A DNA stretch of 64,000 bases from an uncultured Haliea sp. (GTDB lineage: Bacteria; Pseudomonadota; Gammaproteobacteria; Pseudomonadales; Halieaceae). Each line of letters opens with the position of its first letter. Position 1 is the stretch's first letter. Location of the stretch: the NCBI GenBank assembly GCA_913061145.1, contig CAJXUQ010000018.1:1-64000 (forward strand), read 5' to 3'. The notes below the pieces were generated by a model. It ran no database searches, had not been told where the DNA came from, and saw only the letters and a program-made list of their open reading frames with translations. Shown piece after piece: positions 53,974 through 61,157 of the stretch. The translations under genes were made by a program, and so were the position numbers.

Positions 53974-55593
53974 CTATGCACCATCGCGCAAACGCTGGCG
54001 CAGCAGTTTCTTGTTCAGCTTGCCCAGTGTTACCCGGGGGATCTGGTCGACGACAAAGACTTCGCGGGGAACCTTGAAGTCAGCCAGCTGATCCTTGCAG
54101 CGACTTATGATTCGTGTAGCCAGTTCGGTGACCGCAGAGTCCTCCGTCACGCCCGGAGCCTCCACAAAGGCCACCGGCACCTCATCAAGCATGTCGTCCG
54201 GTCGCCCCACCACCGCAACCTCGAGCACGCCGGGCACGGTTGCCACCACTCGCTCGATTTCTGACTCCGCGACGTTTTCCGCCCCCACGCGCAGCATATC
54301 GCCGGAGCGGCCATTGAAAGTAATGCAGCCGTCCTCTGTGACGGTCACCATGTCACCGGTGTCAAACCAGCCATCTGCATCGAAGGCCTTGCAGGTAGCC
54401 TCGGGGTTATGCAGATAGGAGTGAAACAGAGAGAGTCCAGGGATGCCGCGAATCCACAGGCGCCCGCTCTCTCCGAAGGCGGCCTCCCCGCCTTCCGCAG
54501 AGCGCACCTGCACCTCGTATTCCGGCGAGGGCAGACCCATGCTCATTTCGCGATCCGGCATACCCAGGGTCGAATAGATGGGCAGGGCAACGGTTTCCGT
54601 CATCCCGAACCAGCCGATACAGGGAATTCCGAGCATTTGCCGTATGATTTCAGGGTTATGCGCTCCAAGGCCCCAGCGTTCAACAGGGTGTTGCGGAGGA
54701 ATGGGCCGTGACATCAGGGCTTTCAGGGCAAAAGGGATCTGGATACCCCAGGTGCAGCGGTGCCCTACCACACAATCCCAATACCTGGAGGCGGAAAAAC
54801 GCGGTTGCAGGACGATAGTCGCGCCTGCCCACAGGGTAGCCAGATGCGAATAACAGAGTGCATTGGTGTGGTACAGGGGCAGGAAGACGTGGCCAATATC
54901 CGCGGGCCGGATCATGCACACCTGGGCATTGCTGCGTGCAGCAAATATCGCGTTGGCGTGGGTCCACAGCACACCTTTGGGACGCGACGTGGTTCCCGAC
55001 GTGTACTGCACCGAATTGTAGGCAAGCGGGTCCGAATCGACCGGCTGAAACCCGGTGGCATCGATCATCAGCTCCGCAAACGGCACAGCCTCACCGAGAT
55101 CGACGGAGGCAGGTTCGGCTCCCGCGTCGTGCTCGATACAGGCAACCCAGGCCAGCTGCTCGCCAGCCCCGCTGACACGTTGCAGGTAAGCCGGCTGGGT
55201 AAGCGCCACACTGGCGCTACAATGTTCGATAAAGTAATTGAGCTCTTCGCCGCTAGAGCGGGTGTTGGTGGTCACCACCACGGCCCCCAATTGCGAACAG
55301 GCATGCCAGGCCTGGAGGAACTCCGGGCAGTTGTCCATATGCAGCAGGACAAAGTCGCCCTGCTGTACCCCCCGCTCGCGCAAGCCCGCGGCCAAGGAGA
55401 GGACGGAAGCGTAGAATTCGACATAACTGATCGACTGGGAGGGGGCATCAAATGGCGCCCAGACAATAAACGGATGATTCCCACGACTCTCCGCTCGCCA
55501 GCGCAGCAGCCAGGGCACGTTGCGCTGGTTACTGCCGTGAAGCCGGGGTACCTTGCGGCACGAGGGAGATCCTGCTGCTGTAATTACGGTCAC
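53974..55593 (-). CDS. AMP-dependent acyl-CoA synthetase (CoA ligase)
   Basis: 539 residues, ANL superfamily. The ATP loop is YTSGTTSRPKG, with Ser for the usual Gly; the A5 motif is GWFGMTE; DGWFDTGD and the C-terminal LGKLNKKLLR Lys are present. It would activate a carboxylic acid, here probably the beta-keto acid produced by the aminotransferase. The start is GTG at 55593 with AGGG upstream. First gene of the seven-gene operon; the promoter region carries a TGAACAGTGTTCA palindrome 48 bases upstream of the start. Confidence 0.9.
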   Translation of the reverse strand: MTVITAAGSPSCRKVPRLHGSNQRNVPWLLRWRAESRGNHPFIVWAPFDAPSQSISYVEFYASVLSLAAGLRERGVQQGDFVLLHMDNCPEFLQAWHACSQLGAVVVTTNTRSSGEELNYFIEHCSASVALTQPAYLQRVSGAGEQLAWVACIEHDAGAEPASVDLGEAVPFAELMIDATGFQPVDSDPLAYNSVQYTSGTTSRPKGVLWTHANAIFAARSNAQVCMIRPADIGHVFLPLYHTNALCYSHLATLWAGATIVLQPRFSASRYWDCVVGHRCTWGIQIPFALKALMSRPIPPQHPVERWGLGAHNPEIIRQMLGIPCIGWFGMTETVALPIYSTLGMPDREMSMGLPSPEYEVQVRSAEGGEAAFGESGRLWIRGIPGLSLFHSYLHNPEATCKAFDADGWFDTGDMVTVTEDGCITFNGRSGDMLRVGAENVAESEIERVVATVPGVLEVAVVGRPDDMLDEVPVAFVEAPGVTEDSAVTELATRIISRCKDQLADFKVPREVFVVDQIPRVTLGKLNKKLLRQRLRDGA

Positions 55594-55634
55594 GTTTACT
55601 ACCCTGCCTGTGGAGCTGCGGTTGAGCGTTGACT

Positions 55635-55640
55635 TATAAT
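55635..55640 (+). promoter_or_regulatory. Consensus -10 box for the serine-hydrolase gene
   Basis: TATAAT on the plus strand, 80 bases upstream of the GTG start at 55721. No good -35 is found 16-18 bases upstream; the closest is TGGAGC at 55611-55616. The operator palindrome follows at once, as in the TonB promoter. Confidence 0.5.
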
Positions 55641-55641
55641 G

Positions 55642-55654
55642 TGAACAGTGTTCA
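55642..55654. promoter_or_regulatory. TetR-type operator in the divergent ligase/serine-hydrolase promoter
   Basis: TGAACAGTGTTCA is a perfect palindrome of half-sites TGAACA/TGTTCA, and AAT...ATT pairs flank it. The same 13-mer occurs in the TonB-receptor promoter (63368-63380). On the plus strand it follows directly a perfect TATAAT (55635-55640), so it covers the start of transcription. On the minus strand it lies between a weak GCTAAT and TATAAG (55633-55638), in the spacer. It is likely to repress both sides. Confidence 0.7.
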
Positions 55655-55720
55655 TATTAGCAGAATCCCGCAGCCTGGCAAGCAAATAAATGCTTACCGG
55701 ACCTCTAACCAGGAGCGCTC

Positions 55721-56758
55721 GTGAAAGAAGACATTGAACAGCTGCTGGCGGCAACGGCAACCGTTGCGCCGGGGGTGTTGCTCGGCATAAACGCACCGTT
55801 CCAGCAGCTGTACTTCCGGGGCGCGGCGGGAAAATACCGCCTGGAGGATGAATCAGCGCTGGAACAGGACCACGCCTTCCGCATCGCCAGTATGAGCAAG
55901 ACCTTTACCGGCTTGCTCTGTGCCCAACTGATCGAGCAGGGCCGGATCAGCCTGCACACGCCGGTGATTGAGCTGCTGCCCCGGCACATTGCTACCAGGG
56001 TTCCCGTCGCCTCTGGACATCAACAGAAGGACATCACGCTGGAGCTCCTGCTCTATCACCGCGCGGGCTTTAATGATTTTGCGCTGTCGGAAGAGTGGTT
56101 CCAGGTGCTGGCCAGTGACCCCGGGAAATTCCGGACGCCGGGGGAGATCGCCGCATGGGCATTGGATAACGCGCAACTGGTGGGCGCGCCCGGCGAGATC
56201 TATCACTACTCCGATACCGGCTATGTTCTTCTCGGCCTGCTGCTGGAGCAAGTGACCGGAACCACCTACGCGCAACTCTGCCGGGAAAACATCTTCGACC
56301 CCCTGGGCATGGACCAGACCTATCTGGAAGGGCACGAGACGCCCCAGGGAAAGCTTTCCCACTGCTATATCAACATGAACAACGACTACATCGACGCGCT
56401 GCAGATAAACGGCAGCTGCGACTGGGCAGCGGGTGGCCACGTATCAACACTGCGGGATCTGGACAGGTTCCTGCGCGGGACCTTCGCCGGCAAGCTTACC
56501 CGCGAGCCGGAAACTCTGGACACCTTTCTCACCGGGCAACTCGCCAAGCAGGGCTATTATTACGCCATGGGCATTGGCAGAAAAGTCATCCATGGCAAAA
56601 CACTCTGGGGCCACCTGGGCCACTGGGGTTCCTTCATGTATTACTGCCCGGAAGAACGCCTCAGCCTGAGCGGCACCCTGAACCATGACGGCGCGCAACA
56701 CAATGCGTTCCTGGAACAGCTGCTGCGGATTATTTTCCCGGACACATCTGCGTCCTGA
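55721..56758 (+). CDS. Serine hydrolase, beta-lactamase class C/penicillin-binding fold
   Basis: 345 residues, without a signal peptide. SxxK is S57-M-S-K60, the Tyr motif is YSD (HYSDTGYVLLG), and HLGHWGS stands for the third (KTG/HxG) motif. The family comprises esterases, D-aminopeptidases and the linear-microcystin hydrolase MlrB. The start is GTG at 55721 with AGGAG at 55711-55715. Transcribed divergently from the ligase operon through a shared operator region, so its role should be in the same pathway. It is convergent with the asparaginase-like gene, one base between stops. Confidence 0.88.
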   Translation: MKEDIEQLLAATATVAPGVLLGINAPFQQLYFRGAAGKYRLEDESALEQDHAFRIASMSKTFTGLLCAQLIEQGRISLHTPVIELLPRHIATRVPVASGHQQKDITLELLLYHRAGFNDFALSEEWFQVLASDPGKFRTPGEIAAWALDNAQLVGAPGEIYHYSDTGYVLLGLLLEQVTGTTYAQLCRENIFDPLGMDQTYLEGHETPQGKLSHCYINMNNDYIDALQINGSCDWAAGGHVSTLRDLDRFLRGTFAGKLTREPETLDTFLTGQLAKQGYYYAMGIGRKVIHGKTLWGHLGHWGSFMYYCPEERLSLSGTLNHDGAQHNAFLEQLLRIIFPDTSAS

Positions 56759-56759
56759 G

Positions 56760-57260
56760 TCAGTCACTGAGCGCGACATACTCACCTGTTGCGGGGTCCT
56801 TGCGCACCCCGCCGGGCTCCCAACTTCTTCCTGCCATGACAATCCCGACACCCCGAACCTGGCGGCGCAGGCGCTCAAGCGCGCACTCCAGGTTCGTCGG
56901 CGCATCGGAATCCGGCGCGTCCAGGGGCGTGAGGGAGCCGACCAGCACAATGGATTTTTCCAGCGCAGACTCGCTCAAGTGTTCCAGCAGATAGAGCCCG
57001 GTCTCCGGCATCGTATAGGTACCGTGCGGGATCAACACACGGCTGGCGGCGGCAGACTCAATCGCCTCCACCAGCGCAGCCCGGTCGCTCTCGCCGATGG
57101 CGCGGGAATCCTTCATCGTCACCACGGTGAAAGCTATATCCAGGTCGAAACGCTGCGTATTGCGCTGCAGCCAAGCCAACACACGGCTGGGCGGGGGCGC
57201 CTGGCCCGGGGCCAGAATCCCGTTGATCGTGCCGCCGGTTTCGATCAGGGCCACTTGCAT
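56760..57260 (-). CDS. One-domain asparaginase-like protein
   Basis: 166 residues, corresponding only to the N-terminal domain of a type I/II L-asparaginase (about 330 residues). ETGGTING holds the first catalytic Thr. HGTYTMPET stands where asparaginases have HGTDT, so the catalytic Asp is Tyr. Residues to about 140 (LVGSLTPLDAPDSDAPTNL) still follow the family. The C-terminal domain and its Lys are missing. Known one-domain members of about 160 residues exist, so it may be functional in another way. The ATG is two bases after the small ORF's stop; no good ribosome site is seen, implying translational coupling. Confidence 0.75.
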   Translation of the reverse strand: MQVALIETGGTINGILAPGQAPPPSRVLAWLQRNTQRFDLDIAFTVVTMKDSRAIGESDRAALVEAIESAAASRVLIPHGTYTMPETGLYLLEHLSESALEKSIVLVGSLTPLDAPDSDAPTNLECALERLRRQVRGVGIVMAGRSWEPGGVRKDPATGEYVALSD

Positions 57261-57262
57261 GG

Positions 57263-57364
57263 CTACGCGGACAACTCCCGTACAGCGTTTTCACCGATGG
57301 CGTATTTGACCTTGAACTGGTAGGTGTCAAACCAGTCCTCAATGGACATTCCTTCAAACCACAT
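57263..57364 (-). CDS. Small ORF resembling an aminotransferase N-terminus
   Basis: 33 residues (begins MWFEGMSIEDW, ends NAVRELSA), ATG 57362-57364, TAG 57263-57265. AGGG is five or six bases ahead of the ATG. It lies six bases after the hydrolase stop codon and two bases ahead of the asparaginase-like ATG. The sequence has Y-x3-VKY-x3-E like the N-terminus of the aminotransferase at 48239-49357 (ELERNQSLYENTVKYNLTESG). It could be the stump of a lost aminotransferase, or a real small coupling peptide. Both are inference; the alignment is short. Confidence 0.5.
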   Translation of the reverse strand: MWFEGMSIEDWFDTYQFKVKYAIGENAVRELSA

Positions 57365-57370
57365 GGTGCC

Positions 57371-58483
57371 CTATACTCCTACCACCACTGCCGACCATTG
57401 CTGTATCAGGTCCATCCACAGGTCATTGCCGCCGGCGCTGTTGATCAGACACACGAAACCTGTTTTCTGCGCCGGGATGACGGTATACACGCTGCGCCAG
57501 CCAGGGTTGCCCCCCGTATGTTGCACTGCCCGTACACCAGCAATGTCGACAACGTAGTGTCCAAGCCCCGTGTAGAAATCCAGCCCCATCTCGGTTTCCG
57601 CGTAGCGATCAGGGCGCTGCATTTCCGCAACGGAATCTGCGGCCAGCACACCGCGGCCGGGCGCTTCACCATTGGGCCCCTCCATCTCCGCGCAGGCAAA
57701 ACGTGCCAGCTCGATAATGTTCGAGTACATACCGCCCGCAGCCTTGCCATTGGTGCGATACAGCGGAATTGCCTCCAGCGTGTCGCTGTAGGGTGTCGCC
57801 ACCCGGGGCAGCTGCGAGTCACGAACCTCGAAGCTCGACTCGGGCATGCCCAGGGGGCCTAGAATTGCCTCGCTCATGAATTCGGTGAAGCTCTTGCCGG
57901 TTATTTCCTCGATGATCAACTCCAGAATGGTGAATCCACCACCGGAGTATTCGAAACCGGTACCGGGCGCCTGTAGCAAATGCACCGGCTTTCCGTAGGA
58001 CTCCGGATCCATCCCCCATTTCACACAATAGGCGAGTTGCTGTTCGTCGAGCGAGGGCGTTCTCCCATAGAGAATGTCTTCCGCCGTATACCAGGTTTCA
58101 TCATAAGGCGTGCCACCGCAACCGGAAAGGGACGTGCCACCGAAATGCATCAGCAGCAGGCGCGGTGTCACTGCCCTCGCATCGTAATCCGAAGGCGGCA
58201 GGTGCCAGCGCGTCAGGTAAGTGTCGATGGGAGCGTCCAGGTCCAGCCTGCCCTGCTCCACCAGCTTCATGATGCCCCATGCCGCAACAGATTTGGAAAT
58301 GGACGCGACCTGGAACATTGTGTCTTCCCGCACCGCTGTTTTTGTTGCAATGTCAGCATAGCCATAGCAGCGAATGGTCGAGATCTCCGAATTCTCGATC
58401 AGCGCAAGGGCGCACCCTGGCAGGCGCAGCGCTGATAACTGCTCAGGAACGGTGTTGTCCAGGTGACGGACGAAGTCATTCAT
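57371..58483 (-). CDS. Serine hydrolase, beta-lactamase class C fold, second copy
   Basis: 370 residues, no signal peptide. SxxK is S61-I-S-K64; YSG is in FEYSGGG; the third motif is HTGG (VQHTGGNPGW). It is of the same superfamily as the product of 55721-56758 but only distantly similar. The ATG overlaps the PepN stop by four bases (ATGA), so it is part of the TonB-PepN operon. Probably an esterase, amidase or D-aminopeptidase for part of the imported substrate, as MlrB is in microcystin degradation. Confidence 0.88.
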   Translation of the reverse strand: MNDFVRHLDNTVPEQLSALRLPGCALALIENSEISTIRCYGYADIATKTAVREDTMFQVASISKSVAAWGIMKLVEQGRLDLDAPIDTYLTRWHLPPSDYDARAVTPRLLLMHFGGTSLSGCGGTPYDETWYTAEDILYGRTPSLDEQQLAYCVKWGMDPESYGKPVHLLQAPGTGFEYSGGGFTILELIIEEITGKSFTEFMSEAILGPLGMPESSFEVRDSQLPRVATPYSDTLEAIPLYRTNGKAAGGMYSNIIELARFACAEMEGPNGEAPGRGVLAADSVAEMQRPDRYAETEMGLDFYTGLGHYVVDIAGVRAVQHTGGNPGWRSVYTVIPAQKTGFVCLINSAGGNDLWMDLIQQWSAVVVGV

Positions 58484-61146
58484 TGTGTGTCTCCGGCAAG
58501 GGCTTTGCTCACAATCTCGTAGAGTCCTTTGGAAATGTCGGCGTCCAGCACTTTTTGCAGTGCAGCCCGCATCAGCGCCTGCCTGCCATGGTCAAACCTG
58601 CGCCACTGCAAAATCTGGGGCATCAGCCAGTAGGTCGATCCCGGCTTGAATCCGTCCACCAGAATCAGCCTCTCTGCCAGCATGTTGTAGGCACGACCAC
58701 TGGGTTCATTGAAGCCGACCCTGTTCTGGCGGAAAAAACCACCGTAAAAGGCCATGGCTCGCGGTGCGTTCATGATATCCATGGCCGGGTGTTGTTCCAG
58801 CTCCAGCACCAGATCAATCGCATTGGGCAGACGGGAAAGCGCCTGGGCGTTGAACCACTTGTCGATCACCGGAGGCTTGTGCTGCCAGCGTTGGTAAAAC
58901 TCGGCAATCCCCTGCGTGCGCTCCGGGCAGTCGACATGGCAAAGGTTGGCGAGGGCGGCAAAACCGTCGGTCATGTTATTGCTGGAGCGGATCTGGGCCA
59001 GACAGAGCGCGGTGACCTCCGCGTCCGCAGCGGCCAGCAGCATCTCCAGGCAACGGTTGCGCAGACTGCGCCGGCCAATGGCATCCGCAGAGAAAACATA
59101 CGGCCCATCATCAGTCAGGGCACGGTAGCGCTCAAGCAACAGGTCACGGTTGCACCTGGCCAATTCCCCAGCGATGAAATCCCTGGCGGCATAGTGACCG
59201 TCGATGTCAATCTGGATCAGACCGGCGCTCAGGGCTGGCTCCTCCGGCAGCGAAAGCAGCTCAGCAAGCAGTCCGGGGTCGGTAGCCTCGTCACGCAGCA
59301 GCGCGGACCAGGTAGCGAGAAAGCCAGCGTCCAGCACCATGGGAGTCCCGGCGTGCCAGTGCCCCGCCAGCTCCCGGGTGATATTGATTGCCAAGGACTG
59401 CCCCGCTTGCCAGCGGTTGTAGGAATCGGTATCCCTGGACCAAAGGAACGCCAGTTGCTCGTTGGACAAGTCCGCCTGCAGGGATACAGGCGCGGAAAAC
59501 CCGCGCAACAGGGAGGGTACGGGCTCGGAAGTGATGTTCTCAAACCTGAAGGTGCGGGATTCCTCGCGCAATTCCAGCAACAGGTTGCCATCGACGCTCC
59601 TGACCTCCGGGTGACTGACCGCAATATCATGCCCTGCCTGATCCAGCAGCCCCGCCAGCACCGGGATATGAAAAGGCTCTTTGACCGGCTGCCCCGGTGT
59701 CACCGGTGTCGACTGACTCAAGCGCAGTTCGTAACACCTTGCCTCGGTGTCGTAGTGACCACTGGCCACGACACGGGGGCGCCCGACCTGCTCGTACCAG
59801 CGATAAAACTGTGACAAATCGCAGCCACTGACATCCTCAATGGCGGCAATAAAAGCCTCAGTGGTCACCGCCTGCTGGTCGTGCCGCTCAAGGTACAGTT
59901 TCACACCGTTACGAAAAAGCTCATCGCCGAGCAGGCACTGCAGCATGCGAATAACTTCCGCGCCCTTTTCGTAGACGGTTGCGGTATAGAAATTGCGAAT
60001 CTCGATGTATTCATCTGGCTTGACCGCATGTGCCGCGGGCCCATCATCCTCAGGAAACTGGTTGCGCTGCAGCGCTTTCACAAACTCGATGCGCTTGACA
60101 CCGGCGCCGGACATCTCCTGGGAAAAACACTGATCCCGATAGCGCGTCAGGCCTTCCTTCAGGCACAACTGGAACCAGTCGCGACAGGTCACCCGGTTGC
60201 CGGTCCAGTTGTGGAACACTTCGTGGGCCAGAATGCGCTCGATGACCAGGTAGTCTGCATCGGTGGTGATTTCCGGATCGGCGCAGATGCCATTGGCATC
60301 AAATATGTTGAGACCTTTGTTTTCCATCGCTCCGACATGGCCAGTCAGAGCAACGATATTGTATACATCAAGATCGTACTCTCGATCGTACTTCTCTTCC
60401 TCCCAGCGCAGAGAGCGCTTTAGCGCGCCCATGGCAAAATCACACTCGCCGATGCGTGCCCGATCAGCGTAGATGCCCAGTTCGACCCTGCGACCGCTGG
60501 CAGTGATGTATTCGTCGCTGAGACAGGCAAAGTCTCCTGCAACAATGGCAAAAATATAGGAAGGCTTGGGAAACGGATCTTCCCAGCGCACCCAGCGACG
60601 CCCATCCGGCAGCACGCCCTCTTCCACAAGATGTCCATTACTGAGCATGACAGGGTAGGTATGGGGGTCGCCAATGAGGGTCACCGAATACACTGAAAGG
60701 ACATCAGGCCTGTCCGGAAACCAGGTAATCCGGCGAAATCCCTCGGCCTCACACTGGGTAGCGAGTTTTCCAGAAAGCTCGAACAAGCCTTCATCACCCT
60801 CGTTCGCGGCCGGGCAGATCGTCGTTCGAGTCGTCAGAGTACAGCGCGACGGGAGATCGACAACGATTAGCACGTCGCCTTCCACCCTGTACTGCGAGGG
60901 CGCCAGCGGCTGACCATCCAGGGCAATGGCATCCAGGGACAAACCAACACCATCGAGCTGCAGCGGAACAATTTCGCCGCACTTGCGCTCCAGCAACAGG
61001 TCGCTCTCCACCACCGTTGCCCCGCGGTCAAGCTCAACCTGCAGCCGCACAGACTTCACCTGAAAAGGAAACGGCGCGTAGTCTCGCAGCCGGATCGGCT
61101 GCGGTTTGTCATTGGAAACGGGAGTAGTCAAGGGATGAGACCCCAC
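58480..61146 (-). CDS. pepN: M1-family aminopeptidase N
   Basis: 888 residues, near the length of E. coli PepN (870). GAMENKGLN is the substrate-binding motif; HEVFHNWTGN with Glu 18 residues later (LKEG) is HExxHx18E, the zinc site; a Tyr in FYTATVYEKG supplies the stabilising hydroxyl. Cytoplasmic, as there is no signal peptide, and it removes N-terminal residues from peptides. The start is GTG at 61146 with a poor ribosome site; it is 11 bases after the TonB-receptor stop. Being in the receptor operon, it is likely a pathway-specific copy rather than the housekeeping PepN. Confidence 0.92.
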   Translation of the reverse strand: MGSHPLTTPVSNDKPQPIRLRDYAPFPFQVKSVRLQVELDRGATVVESDLLLERKCGEIVPLQLDGVGLSLDAIALDGQPLAPSQYRVEGDVLIVVDLPSRCTLTTRTTICPAANEGDEGLFELSGKLATQCEAEGFRRITWFPDRPDVLSVYSVTLIGDPHTYPVMLSNGHLVEEGVLPDGRRWVRWEDPFPKPSYIFAIVAGDFACLSDEYITASGRRVELGIYADRARIGECDFAMGALKRSLRWEEEKYDREYDLDVYNIVALTGHVGAMENKGLNIFDANGICADPEITTDADYLVIERILAHEVFHNWTGNRVTCRDWFQLCLKEGLTRYRDQCFSQEMSGAGVKRIEFVKALQRNQFPEDDGPAAHAVKPDEYIEIRNFYTATVYEKGAEVIRMLQCLLGDELFRNGVKLYLERHDQQAVTTEAFIAAIEDVSGCDLSQFYRWYEQVGRPRVVASGHYDTEARCYELRLSQSTPVTPGQPVKEPFHIPVLAGLLDQAGHDIAVSHPEVRSVDGNLLLELREESRTFRFENITSEPVPSLLRGFSAPVSLQADLSNEQLAFLWSRDTDSYNRWQAGQSLAINITRELAGHWHAGTPMVLDAGFLATWSALLRDEATDPGLLAELLSLPEEPALSAGLIQIDIDGHYAARDFIAGELARCNRDLLLERYRALTDDGPYVFSADAIGRRSLRNRCLEMLLAAADAEVTALCLAQIRSSNNMTDGFAALANLCHVDCPERTQGIAEFYQRWQHKPPVIDKWFNAQALSRLPNAIDLVLELEQHPAMDIMNAPRAMAFYGGFFRQNRVGFNEPSGRAYNMLAERLILVDGFKPGSTYWLMPQILQWRRFDHGRQALMRAALQKVLDADISKGLYEIVSKALAGDTQ

Positions 61147-61157
61147 AACACCGGGGA

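Noticed and set aside
58279-59814. Long plus-strand open frame (511 codons) across pepN
   Set aside because: It lies antisense to the clear M1 aminopeptidase with zinc motif and has no family features; such shadows are frequent in GC-rich DNA.
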